A program made the position numbers and the translations under genes. Under the pieces are notes generated by a model, which saw nothing but the letters and a program-made list of their open reading frames with translations, was not told the origin of the DNA and did no database searches. Shown one piece after another: positions 52,796 to 61,406 of a DNA stretch of 64,000 bases. Location: positions 12,651-76,650 of the forward strand of contig JAZRFE010000044.1 of assembly GCA_045661205.1 (NCBI GenBank). Direction: 5' to 3'. The number at the start of each line of letters is the position of its first letter. The first letter of the stretch is position 1. The stretch comes from HGM04593 sp045661205 (GTDB lineage Bacteria > Bacteroidota > Bacteroidia > Bacteroidales > Bacteroidaceae).

Positions 52796-53500
52796 ATGAC
52801 TAACAACCACACGATATACTCGGGAAAGATGAAAGCGGCCGATCTTATTTCGGCCGACTGGGGATTGTTGTCAATCTTCGAACGATTGGATATAAAGCTG
52901 GGATTCGGCGAAGCAACCATCGACGAAATATGCTCACGTTACAACCTGTCCACTGAGCTTTTTCTGATGATATGCAACATATACTCTTTCAACAACTACC
53001 GTCCAAAAGCCGACACGCTAAAGAAAGAGGATTTGCCACACATATTATCATATCTGCGAGCATCGCACAAGCATTATATGACAAACAGTTTCCCTCGTCT
53101 GCACAACAACATCCACACAATGATGGAGGAGTACGAGGACACCAACCGTTACGTGCTCAACAAATTCTTCGACGACTACGACTCGGAAATTAAGAAACAC
53201 TTCGAATATGAGGAGTTTTCGGTATTTCCCTACATCGAGAGTCTGCTAGACGGCAACAGCGGTAACGTCTACAAAATAAGCAACTTCGAGGACAACCACA
53301 CAAATGTGGAAGAGAAGCTCAACGACCTTAAAAATATCATCATCAAATATCTGCCCGGAACATACACCTCGAACATCAGAATGAAGGTGCTGAACGAGAT
53401 ATTCAAGATAGAGAGCGACTTGCGCAAACACACATTGGTGGAGAACAAATTACTTGTTCCTTTGGTAACAAAATTGGAAAAGAATCATGAGCGAGAATAA
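52796..53500 (+). CDS. Hemerythrin HHE-domain protein (RIC/YtfE-like)
   Basis: 234 residues. The N-terminal about 80 residues look like a helical helix-turn-helix or DUF542-like part (TIDEICSRYNLS). The rest is a four-helix bundle with metal-type residues: SHKHYMTN, RLHNNIH, KHFEYEEFSVFPYI, NHTNVEEK and KHTLVENKLLVP. Relatives carry a diiron site and repair Fe-S clusters or sense O2 or NO. Linkage to feoAB and a LuxR-type gene (14-nt overlap) supports an iron or nitrosative-stress role. Confidence 0.85.
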   Translation: MTNNHTIYSGKMKAADLISADWGLLSIFERLDIKLGFGEATIDEICSRYNLSTELFLMICNIYSFNNYRPKADTLKKEDLPHILSYLRASHKHYMTNSFPRLHNNIHTMMEEYEDTNRYVLNKFFDDYDSEIKKHFEYEEFSVFPYIESLLDGNSGNVYKISNFEDNHTNVEEKLNDLKNIIIKYLPGTYTSNIRMKVLNEIFKIESDLRKHTLVENKLLVPLVTKLEKNHERE

Positions 53501-54083
53501 GATATTCAGAGTTCTGCTTATAGAGCCCTCCGAGATTGTTGCTGCGGGAATGAGCGCAATAATAAACAAGAGCAATGAATTCAAACTTGTAGCCACACTA
53601 CCCAACCTCAGCTACTACAAGAACAGACACAACTCGTTTGACATTGCAATAATAAACCCCGCAGTGATAGACTACAACGAACGTTTCGACATACGCTCAA
53701 TATTCTGTTGCGAACAGCAAGAAACAGCAGTCGTAGCATTGACATACACCAGCTACGACGAAAATGTGTTGCGTCAATACGACGACTGCATAGGAATTTA
53801 CGACTCCGCGGCAAGAGTATCACAGAAACTGCATAATGCAATAAAAAAGAGCAAAGACAACAAGAGCGAGCTATATGAACTCTCTACCAGAGAGCGCGAC
53901 ATTCTTGTTGCAGTTGCAAAAGGAAAAACGAACAAAGAGATTGCCGACGATTTTAACATCTCAATATATACAGTAATTTCGCACCGTCGCAACATCTCGC
54001 GCAAACTGGGCATCAACAGTATTTCGGGACTTACGGTGTATGCCATAATGAACAAACTGATAGACATTTCGAGCATACAATAA
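53487..54083 (+). CDS. LuxR/NarL-type regulator with degenerate receiver
   Basis: 198 residues. The N-terminal receiver-like part (about 6-115) begins VLLIEPSEIVAAGM but has Asn57 where the phosphorylated Asp should be (AIINPAV). Phosphotransfer is therefore unlikely. The C-terminal HTH (about 135-195) is canonical: LSTRERDILVAVAKGKTNKEIA and SHRRNISRKLGI. It overlaps the hemerythrin gene by 14 nt and may regulate the feoAB operon in response to something other than a kinase. Confidence 0.88.
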   Translation: MSENKIFRVLLIEPSEIVAAGMSAIINKSNEFKLVATLPNLSYYKNRHNSFDIAIINPAVIDYNERFDIRSIFCCEQQETAVVALTYTSYDENVLRQYDDCIGIYDSAARVSQKLHNAIKKSKDNKSELYELSTRERDILVAVAKGKTNKEIADDFNISIYTVISHRRNISRKLGINSISGLTVYAIMNKLIDISSIQ

Positions 54084-54100
54084 CAGTCCAATATCAGCAT

Positions 54101-54142
54101 AAAAGTTGTGAGCCTTAAGGAATCTTAAGGCTCACAACTTTT
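54101..54142. terminator. Bidirectional terminator between convergent operons
   Basis: 19-bp perfect arms (54101-54119 and 54124-54142, core GTTGTGAGCCTTAAG) with a 4-nt loop. A-run on one side, T-run on the other. It serves the feo operon and the minus-strand glycogen operon. Confidence 0.92.
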
Positions 54143-54159
54143 ATATATACTCTCAAGTT

Positions 54160-55308
54160 CTATTCTGCGTAAAGATAATACCACCAATATGTGGTGCCGA
54201 AGAACTTTCTTACATAATTGCCACGAATCATAATATCTTCGTGTTCCTGCTCAATCTTCAGCAATTCTTCGTATCTCTTCTCAAGAGCCTCATCGGTGAA
54301 AGATGGCTCTTTCTGCTGGAAAAACTTTGAATGCAAGAGCATAGCCTCTTTATAGTGCATGGGGAGATTAGCGGTGTCAGCTACATTATAGAATCGTGGC
54401 AGGGAGTCGGCAAACTCTTCGAGACGCTTGTCGAGGAGAAGAGCCGACAGATAATAATCCTTCACTGCAACCGATGCTGTATCCACACTCATTGCACGCG
54501 AGAGGTAATCCAATGTTGCCTCGCCGTTATTGGGAGTGACCTTGAGAAAGTCGTACACCATGGCCGATGACAAGGGGGATGTAGGCTCTACATGTGGCAA
54601 TAATCCGTCAATACCGAAATATTGAGGATAGGTGAAGAGTTTTTCACCGAGCTTACCCTCGTGAGCCAACAGATAGGCACGTCCGGCTGTAAGTTCCTGC
54701 GAAGCAGCAAAAGAACGTAAAGCCACACGCTGTGCCTTATCGTAGTCACCCTTTTTAACAAAGTGATATACCATAGCCTCGTGCTTGAAATTCTCGTCGG
54801 TATTGGAGAGAAAGCCTGTAAAGCAGAACAGTATGGAGAGCAACAATAAATTGCGCCACATTATTCTGTTTGTAGCACGTGTAATATCCTTTATACGCAT
54901 AAAGAGCACACGCTTGAGCACCCACGATGCAAAAGCATATACAAACAGCACTATTAATGCTATCCACGCCCACGACCACGAGAACTCCCCACCCGTATAT
55001 ATTGTGCGATCGATATTCGTGAAGAAAGCAAGCATGACACATGCAGGCAGATAGGCCATAGCCTCCCACTCTCTCGAAAATTTAGCGAATTTATTGAGCC
55101 ACAGTGTTATGAGCAATAGCGCAAAAGTGATGATAGCGGCTGTGATTTTTTCGTCAAACTGCAACTTTCCCGTTGCTGTGATATCATAAGCAACCTCTAA
55201 AAGCGGTGCCTGGAATATCGACAGGTAGGTAAAAGCAAATAGCACAAAAACCACAGCGCACACAATGCGCACCATGCGAAACAGGCGTATCTCCCTTGCA
55301 GACTTCAT
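54160..55308 (-). CDS. Uncharacterised membrane protein with C-terminal helical-repeat part
   Basis: 382 residues. Four to five hydrophobic segments lie in the first 170 residues (VCAVVFVLFAFTYLSIF, IITFALLLITLWL and others). A soluble helical region of about 200 residues follows (KKGDYDKAQRVALRSFAASQEL), resembling TPR-like repeats. I do not recognise the family with confidence; it resembles large uncharacterised Bacteroidales membrane proteins (possibly DUF6057). It starts 2 nt after the glgB stop, so it belongs to that operon. Confidence 0.7.
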   Translation of the reverse strand: MKSAREIRLFRMVRIVCAVVFVLFAFTYLSIFQAPLLEVAYDITATGKLQFDEKITAAIITFALLLITLWLNKFAKFSREWEAMAYLPACVMLAFFTNIDRTIYTGGEFSWSWAWIALIVLFVYAFASWVLKRVLFMRIKDITRATNRIMWRNLLLLSILFCFTGFLSNTDENFKHEAMVYHFVKKGDYDKAQRVALRSFAASQELTAGRAYLLAHEGKLGEKLFTYPQYFGIDGLLPHVEPTSPLSSAMVYDFLKVTPNNGEATLDYLSRAMSVDTASVAVKDYYLSALLLDKRLEEFADSLPRFYNVADTANLPMHYKEAMLLHSKFFQQKEPSFTDEALEKRYEELLKIEQEHEDIMIRGNYVRKFFGTTYWWYYLYAE

Positions 55309-55310
55309 CC

Positions 55311-57320
55311 TTATGCTTTTTTATTCTTTTTCAACACCAACGCTGTACGTGCAGGCAAGTACAGTTTGAGCCAACCCTTACGTTTCTTGGCATATAGCGG
55401 GTCGCTGTTTGTAAAGTGTATCTGGTTATCGTCAACCAATCCGTTACCACCGAAACGCACTGCATCGGAGTCGAGAATTATCGAATAATCACCCTCGGGA
55501 ACGAGCAAGCCGTAATCGGTAAATGAGCGTGTAGGATTGAAGTTGAATACAAAAATAAGGTCGCGACGCGAGTAGGCAAATACCTGATCACCATCGTTGT
55601 GCCATACCTCTTGTACAGGTCGGTTCTGGAAATTCTTCACACTGCCGATAATCTCCATCATCTCCTTGTCAAATGCTCCCAACGAAGCGTAGCAATAATC
55701 GGGATTATCAACAAGACTCCACTGACGACGCGCATACTTGTGGCTCCAGCCATTGCCATAACGCGGGAAGTCTATCCATTCGGGGTGACCGAACTCGTTA
55801 CCCATGAAGTTAAGATAACCACCGTTGATGGTAGATGCTGTGACGAGACGAATCATCTTGTGCAAAGCAATACCTCGATGCACCATTCCAGTCTCATGAC
55901 CCTTGGCAAAATGCCAATACATATCTGCGTCGATGAGACGGAAGATAATGGTCTTGTCGCCAACAAGTGCCTGATCGTGGCTCTCGGCATAAGATATAGT
56001 CTTTTCATCCTGACGACGATTAGTAAGCTCCCAGAATATCGAAGAGGGTTTCCAGTCCTCGTCTTTCTGCTCCTTGATAAGCTTAATCCAATAGTCGGGA
56101 ATATTCATTGCCATACGGTAGTCGAAACCGTAACCGCCATCCTCGATGGGTGCTGCAAGACCGGGCATTCCCGACACCTCTTCAGCGATGGTTATTGCCG
56201 AAGGATTAACCTCGTGTATGAGGCTGTTGGCCAATGTGAGATAGCATATTGCATCGCCATCCTGATGGCCGTTGAAATAGTCGGAGTAATCGCAGAACGA
56301 CTCACCGAGACCGTGACTGTAATATATCATCGATGTTACACCATCGAAACGGAAACCATCGAACTTGAACTCTTCGAGCCAATATTTGCAGTTAGAGAGA
56401 AGGAAGTGCAACACCTCGTTCTTGCCGTAGTTGAAACAGAGCGAATCCCATGCGTTGTGTACGCGACGGTCGCCACCGTTGAAATACTGACAGGGATCGC
56501 CGTCGAGCAGACCCAAGCCCTCTACCTCGTTCTTCACTGCATGTGAGTGCACAAGATCCATGATGACAGCTATTCCCATTCCGTGAGCCTCATCTATAAG
56601 CTCTTTAAGCTCTTCGGGTGTACCGAAACGCGAAGATGCTGCAAAGAAGCTCGACACATGATAACCGAAACTGCCATAGTAGGGATGCTCCTGAATAGCC
56701 ATTATCTGTATGCAGTTGTAACCGTCAGCAGCAATGCGGGGAAGCACCTTCTCGCGGAACTCGCGGTAGGTACCCACGCGCTCCTCTTCCTGAGCCATAC
56801 CTATGTGGCACTCGTATATGAGCAGAGGAGAACATTTGGGTTTGAATTTCTTATGTTTGAACTTATATTGTTTTTTGGGATTCCACACCTGTGCGCTGAA
56901 TATCTGTGTGGCATCATCCTGTACCACGCGACGCACCCATGCAGGGATTCTTTCACCTTGTCCGCCTTCCCAATAAACTTTCAGTTTGTAGTATTGCCCG
57001 TGAGTAATGGCTTTCTTGGGGAGTTCAATTTCCCAGCAACCATTCTGTATTCTCTTAAGTTCATACTCGGGCAGCTCCTTCCAATCTGTAAAATCGCCTA
57101 TGAGAAATATTTTGGTTGCATTGGGTGCCCATTCTCTGAAGCACCATCCATTTTTTGTTGCATGCAACCCGAAATAGAGATAACCCGATGCAAAGTCCGA
57201 GAGTGTCTGCTTTCCATCTTTTGTCAATTCACGTTCTTTTTGCTGAAAATAGCGGTATCTTCCCTCTATCTCCGTTGTGTACGGCGACAGGTAGCCGTCT
57301 CTCTCTATTAGTTTTAACAT
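55311..57320 (-). CDS. glgB: 1,4-alpha-glucan branching enzyme (GH13)
   Basis: 669 residues. A CBM48-like N-terminal domain (about 45-140, YFGLHATKNGWCFREWAPNA) precedes the GH13 barrel. VIMDLVHSHAVKN is region I, FRFDGVTSM holds the nucleophile Asp (about 325), IAEEVSG the acid Glu (about 380) and YAESHDQA the region IV His-Asp. The C-terminal beta domain ends near 669. Sequence type is the eukaryote-like GH13_8 form. It branches glycogen. Neighbours on the minus strand are YhcH-like and MORN proteins, not the usual glgA/glgC. Confidence 0.93.
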   Translation of the reverse strand: MLKLIERDGYLSPYTTEIEGRYRYFQQKERELTKDGKQTLSDFASGYLYFGLHATKNGWCFREWAPNATKIFLIGDFTDWKELPEYELKRIQNGCWEIELPKKAITHGQYYKLKVYWEGGQGERIPAWVRRVVQDDATQIFSAQVWNPKKQYKFKHKKFKPKCSPLLIYECHIGMAQEEERVGTYREFREKVLPRIAADGYNCIQIMAIQEHPYYGSFGYHVSSFFAASSRFGTPEELKELIDEAHGMGIAVIMDLVHSHAVKNEVEGLGLLDGDPCQYFNGGDRRVHNAWDSLCFNYGKNEVLHFLLSNCKYWLEEFKFDGFRFDGVTSMIYYSHGLGESFCDYSDYFNGHQDGDAICYLTLANSLIHEVNPSAITIAEEVSGMPGLAAPIEDGGYGFDYRMAMNIPDYWIKLIKEQKDEDWKPSSIFWELTNRRQDEKTISYAESHDQALVGDKTIIFRLIDADMYWHFAKGHETGMVHRGIALHKMIRLVTASTINGGYLNFMGNEFGHPEWIDFPRYGNGWSHKYARRQWSLVDNPDYCYASLGAFDKEMMEIIGSVKNFQNRPVQEVWHNDGDQVFAYSRRDLIFVFNFNPTRSFTDYGLLVPEGDYSIILDSDAVRFGGNGLVDDNQIHFTNSDPLYAKKRKGWLKLYLPARTALVLKKNKKA

Positions 57321-57353
57321 GATTGGAAATATTTAGTTGTTAATATCTATGCT

Positions 57354-57803
57354 TTACTTTACAGCAATTTTTACAATTATTTTTTTCAATGCCACAGGTG
57401 TTACAGCGGGAGCATGACCATCCTGAGGGAAGAACATTGTGAACATCGAACGCTTTACATTTACATAGTCGCGCGCAGAGATTGTCAGCGGATAGAGTGT
57501 TACATCGTTCTGAGCGTTGTAGTCGCCCTCGGGAAGTTCGGCAAGGGGAATATAACCCATCACCTCATCACCGCTTATAGGCACCTGTATGTCAATATAT
57601 TTCTTGTGAACCTCAACGGGGATTTCCTCTTTAGTGCGAGGCTGCACCTCCATTACATTCGCGAAAATCTCGTCACCCATTATTTCGTTGCGACCGAGAG
57701 GAAGGCTTGACAAATCAGAAGTTGTCAGGAACTCTATCGCTTTAGGGAAAAGCGGATTCAATGATGCATATTTATGCAGATTATCCAATGTGTCGAGTAT
57801 CAT
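57354..57803 (-). CDS. YhcH/YjgK/YiaL family protein
   Basis: 149 residues, a single cupin-like domain. It has LTTSDLSSLPLGRNEI, PVEVHKKYIDIQVPISG and MFFPQDGHAPAV with the His/Glu positions of the family (DUF386/EbgC-type). Members are linked to sugar handling such as sialic acid or beta-galactoside metabolism. The function in a glycogen operon is unknown. Gap of 33 nt to glgB. Confidence 0.9.
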   Translation of the reverse strand: MILDTLDNLHKYASLNPLFPKAIEFLTTSDLSSLPLGRNEIMGDEIFANVMEVQPRTKEEIPVEVHKKYIDIQVPISGDEVMGYIPLAELPEGDYNAQNDVTLYPLTISARDYVNVKRSMFTMFFPQDGHAPAVTPVALKKIIVKIAVK

Positions 57804-57827
57804 ATTTTTATGTTTTATGTTTTGAAT

Positions 57828-59111
57828 TTATTTTCTTCTCTTTTTAGTTGCAGTCTTAGGCTTTTCTTTAACCACAGGTTCCTCCGGCTTTATCTGTCCC
57901 ATGATATATTCACATGTGCGCACCACATTGCCTGTGCTGTCTTTCACCACAAATGTTCCGTGACGTTTGCCGGCCGAGAAGTTACCTTCGTATCTGAAAC
58001 CATCCTTATCCTCGGCAAGTCCCTCGCCATGTTCAAGACCATCGACAAAATTTCCGCGATACTTATTACCGTTGGCAAGACGCAACATTCCGAAACCATT
58101 CATCTTGTCATTTGACCAGTTTCCTTCGTACACATCTCCGTTTGCCCAGAAATATTTGCCTTCGCCGTCACGCAGACCGTTCTTCCAGTTACCCTCGTAT
58201 ACAGCACCATTCTCAAGAATAGCCTTACCGTATCCATGTCTCGTTCCATTGCGGAAGCCACCATGATACTCGGCACCATTGACACCCTTATAGGTGCCAA
58301 TACCGTTCCATTCGCCGTTGCGGTAATCGCCTTCGTAGACATCGCCATTGGCAAACTTGTAGATACCCTTACCATTGCGCATTCCTTCTACCCAATCACC
58401 CTCGTAGACATCACCATTGGTATAAGTGTAGACACCCTTGCCATGAATAACATCGTTGTGCCACGAACCAACATATTTGCTATTGTCGCCCCACTGCAAA
58501 GTGCCGTTACCTTCGTGTTTATCGTTTTTCCACTCGCCAATGTACATTGCTCCGTTATCCCACAAATATGTACCAAGACCGCTACGCTTATCAGCAACCC
58601 AAGCACCGGCATATTTGTCGCCGTTGGGATAGTACATTGTACCATTTCCTTGCTGGTAATCATTCTCCCACTCGCCTTCGTAGCGACGGCCATCGGAGAA
58701 ACGGTAAGTTCCTATACCATGATGACAGTCGTCGAGGAAGTCACCCTCGTAACGCTCGCCATCTCGGAAAGCATACACGCCTTTTCCGCTGCGCTTACCT
58801 TTCACAAAGCCACCCTCATATACATCGCCATTGGGATAGACCATGCGTCCCTGACCATGAGGTTTTTTACCACGAGCCTCGCCTGTATACACCGCGCCGC
58901 CCTTCACTGTGAAAGTTTTGATATTAGACTTTTTTCCTTTAGATTTTGAAAGTGCAGAATCACTTTTTTCTATAAGATTTGTGAGAGGAGATAAGCCCTC
59001 CTTAAAAGCCTCGATGCCACCTTTAACGGCATTTGTAAAATTATTTTGTCCCACACCTGTCGAGACAAATGAGAACATCAGAAGAATATATATATATATC
59101 GTGCGTTTCAT
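57828..59111 (-). CDS. Exported MORN-repeat protein with 14 repeats
   Basis: 427 residues. Signal peptide about 1-21 (VSTGVGQ), a short variable region, then fourteen MORN units of about 23 residues (YEGDF, YEGEW, YAGAW, YIGEW, YVGSW, YEGNW and similar, with GxGxxxxxNG in between). A Lys/Arg-rich tail (KPKTATKKRRK) ends it. MORN repeats form elongated beta-solenoids that bind lipids or proteins. In Bacteroidota such proteins are exported and of unknown role. It heads the operon with glgB and has its own promoter. Confidence 0.93.
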   Translation of the reverse strand: MKRTIYIYILLMFSFVSTGVGQNNFTNAVKGGIEAFKEGLSPLTNLIEKSDSALSKSKGKKSNIKTFTVKGGAVYTGEARGKKPHGQGRMVYPNGDVYEGGFVKGKRSGKGVYAFRDGERYEGDFLDDCHHGIGTYRFSDGRRYEGEWENDYQQGNGTMYYPNGDKYAGAWVADKRSGLGTYLWDNGAMYIGEWKNDKHEGNGTLQWGDNSKYVGSWHNDVIHGKGVYTYTNGDVYEGDWVEGMRNGKGIYKFANGDVYEGDYRNGEWNGIGTYKGVNGAEYHGGFRNGTRHGYGKAILENGAVYEGNWKNGLRDGEGKYFWANGDVYEGNWSNDKMNGFGMLRLANGNKYRGNFVDGLEHGEGLAEDKDGFRYEGNFSAGKRHGTFVVKDSTGNVVRTCEYIMGQIKPEEPVVKEKPKTATKKRRK

Positions 59112-59237
59112 TCAGTTATTATTTATGCGCCACACACCGGCAAAAACATTGCTTGCATGGCGGTAATTCAACAAGCGGCAGAAAATGTAATGCATGGCAA
59201 TCAAGCAACAGACACAACACATGTTCGCCGTTTACTG

Positions 59238-59268
59238 CAAAGATAGTAAAAAAGTACGGAAATCGCAA
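59238..59268 (-). promoter_or_regulatory. Promoter of the MORN-glgB operon
   Basis: On the minus strand TTG (59268-59266), 20-nt spacer, TATCTTTG (59245-59238). This is an exact consensus arrangement. It gives a leader of about 120 nt before the ATG at 59111. Confidence 0.75.
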
Positions 59269-59328
59269 AAGAATTGCGTTAAGTAGAGTTAGAATATGCT
59301 TTTTAATTGCAAGCAGAAAGAGAAGAGA

Positions 59329-60600
59329 CTAAGCTCCGGCAACAACCTCAACCATATTTTCAGGTAACAGATATTTACAAGCAAGACGCATAAAATCATC
59401 GGGCGATGCAGTGCGAATAACATCAAGATACCTGTTCACTCCCTCGAATGGTTCACCCGACAACCAGGTATTTATAAACACGTCAGCCTTGGCAAGTACA
59501 CCTTCGTACTCGCGACACAGTTCACCAAGCGTGCAGTTGCGCAGTTTCTCCATCTCCTCGGGCGAAACAGGCTCGGTGTGCAGACGACAAAACTCATTAT
59601 ACACCTCATCGATAAGTGGTTGCACATATTCATTAGCAGCCTCTGATGTAACAGAAAAAGCATTGCGTCGGCCAAAAGCAGAAAGGTCAGCCTCAATATG
59701 ATAGGTAAATCCGTTACGTTCCCTGACATTTGTCATGAGACGGCTTCCAAAGAAGCCACCGAGCAGCACAACCAGGTACTTCAATGCATAAAAATCGGGG
59801 TGCGAAGAATCTACTGCCATAGCACCGATTTTTATACCGCTCTGCATGGTATCATCAACCTTTGCATTCACACGACCACGAACATCAGGGAGTGGCGGAA
59901 AATCATTTATAACAACAGGAGACGAAGCTCCCCACTGCTCTTCACCGAAATATTTGCTAAGTTCAGCCACTGTGTCATCGCCGAACTTTCCCGATAAAAA
60001 TATCGTACAATTCTGCGAACCGTAAACCTGTTCGTAATACTCACGCAAAAGTTCCACAGTTACAGCATCATAATCTTCGGCACACACCAAACGGCCGAAT
60101 TTGTGCCCACTACCCCACAAAGCCTTTTCAAAATAACGCTGTGCCACCACATCCACCTTGCGACTGTTCACAAGAAAGTGAGACTTGTTGGCTCGGCGCA
60201 CAACGTCAAGATTTTTCTGGGGGAATGCCGGATTTTTAACAATCTCGGCAAGCATCTTCAACAGTTCGGACAGATGCCTACGCAATGTATAAAGCGTGAT
60301 ATGATTGCAGTTTTGCGATGAATAGGTCTCTATCCATGCTCCACACGAGTCGAGCTTGCGCGAAACGGCCGTAGCACCGAGCATATTGCTGCCCTCACGC
60401 AACATTCTGTTTGTGAAAAGTGCCTGCAAAGGCTTGCTCTGCACAGCATAGCCACCACTGAAGAGCATATCAAGCCTTATCACCTCATGCACTCCTTCAT
60501 TTATAAGAAACAGAGGAACGCCGTTAGAAAGCTGCACTCTTTGAGGCAACTTTATGTCCTGCATCTCCATTGCCTTTATTTCGGGAATTGCATGAGTCAT
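59329..60600 (-). CDS. M16 peptidase family protein lacking the zinc motif
   Basis: 423 residues from the ATG at 60600 (MTHAIPEIKAMEMQD); a TTG nine codons earlier is less likely. It has the two-lobed M16 layout, but the HxxEH zinc site expected near residue 55 reads LQALFTNRM, so it should be non-catalytic. FTYHIEADLSAFG and the R/Y substrate-binding stretch near residues 280-300 are kept. Such inactive subunits normally pair with an active M16 protein. No active partner lies in the window. It is the third gene of the PBP1A-kdsB operon. Confidence 0.82.
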   Translation of the reverse strand: MTHAIPEIKAMEMQDIKLPQRVQLSNGVPLFLINEGVHEVIRLDMLFSGGYAVQSKPLQALFTNRMLREGSNMLGATAVSRKLDSCGAWIETYSSQNCNHITLYTLRRHLSELLKMLAEIVKNPAFPQKNLDVVRRANKSHFLVNSRKVDVVAQRYFEKALWGSGHKFGRLVCAEDYDAVTVELLREYYEQVYGSQNCTIFLSGKFGDDTVAELSKYFGEEQWGASSPVVINDFPPLPDVRGRVNAKVDDTMQSGIKIGAMAVDSSHPDFYALKYLVVLLGGFFGSRLMTNVRERNGFTYHIEADLSAFGRRNAFSVTSEAANEYVQPLIDEVYNEFCRLHTEPVSPEEMEKLRNCTLGELCREYEGVLAKADVFINTWLSGEPFEGVNRYLDVIRTASPDDFMRLACKYLLPENMVEVVAGA

Positions 60601-60630
60601 GATACCGCTTCGTTTGTAAATATTCAACCA

Positions 60631-61395
60631 CTACTCCCAACAGAGACCAATAGAGGATGCAAACTCTTTTGCACGCTCTAAGTCCTCGGGAGTGTCAATA
60701 CCGATAGTCTCGATATCTGTTACACCCACCTTAATCTTATATCCATGCTCGAGCCAACGAAGCTGTTCGAGGCTTTCGACCTTCTCGAGAGGGCTCTGCT
60801 GCAACGTGGTAATCTCTTTGAGCACATCGAGACGATAGGCATAAACACCCAAATGTTTGTAAAACACATGATTATTAAGCCACTCGTTCTGCTCTACACC
60901 ACGCAGATAGGGAACGACAGAACGACTGAAATACATTGCAAAATTATCGCCGTCGAGCACCACCTTGGGCGAATTAGGATTGCTGAGACGCTCCCAACCG
61001 TCAGCCTGTTCAAAAGGCTTAACAAGCGTAGCAATATCGGTGCGTTCGTCTGCAAAGCATGACATAAGCGACTCTATCTGCTTACGCTGTATGAAAGGCT
61101 CGTCACCCTGCACATTCACCACAACATCACATTCGATGTTCAACTTGCTACAAGCATCGAAACAACGCTCTGTACCATTCTTGCAATCCTCGGATGTCAT
61201 CACAGCTTTTCCACCGAAAGCTGTTACCACCTCGGCAATGCGACTGTCATCGGTAGCTACATAGAGTTCGTCGAAACAATCTTTTACCTGCTCATATACA
61301 CGCTGTATGACAGTCTTGCCGTTAAGCATAGCCAACACCTTGGCAGGAAAGCGCGTAGACGCGTATCGTGCGGGAATGATTCCTACAAATTTCAT
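60631..61395 (-). CDS. kdsB: 3-deoxy-manno-octulosonate cytidylyltransferase
   Basis: 254 residues. IIPARYASTRFPAKVLAMLNGK is the nucleotide-binding start, EDCKNGTERC and VNVQGDEPFI are the CTP and metal motifs, and GIDTPEDLERAK closes the protein. It makes CMP-Kdo for lipid A/LPS core. It lies 11 nt after the PBP1A stop and 30 nt before the M16 gene, on one minus-strand transcript. Confidence 0.95.
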   Translation of the reverse strand: MKFVGIIPARYASTRFPAKVLAMLNGKTVIQRVYEQVKDCFDELYVATDDSRIAEVVTAFGGKAVMTSEDCKNGTERCFDACSKLNIECDVVVNVQGDEPFIQRKQIESLMSCFADERTDIATLVKPFEQADGWERLSNPNSPKVVLDGDNFAMYFSRSVVPYLRGVEQNEWLNNHVFYKHLGVYAYRLDVLKEITTLQQSPLEKVESLEQLRWLEHGYKIKVGVTDIETIGIDTPEDLERAKEFASSIGLCWE

Positions 61396-61406
61396 AGTCT
61401 TAAATT

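Noticed and set aside
55599..57311. Two long plus-strand frames antisense to glgB
   Set aside because: glgB motifs are intact on the minus strand; the plus-strand translations show no family features.
59085..59100. TA dinucleotide run near the 5' end of the MORN gene
   Set aside because: It encodes Ile-Tyr-Ile-Tyr in the signal peptide and is too short to argue for a phase-variable tract.
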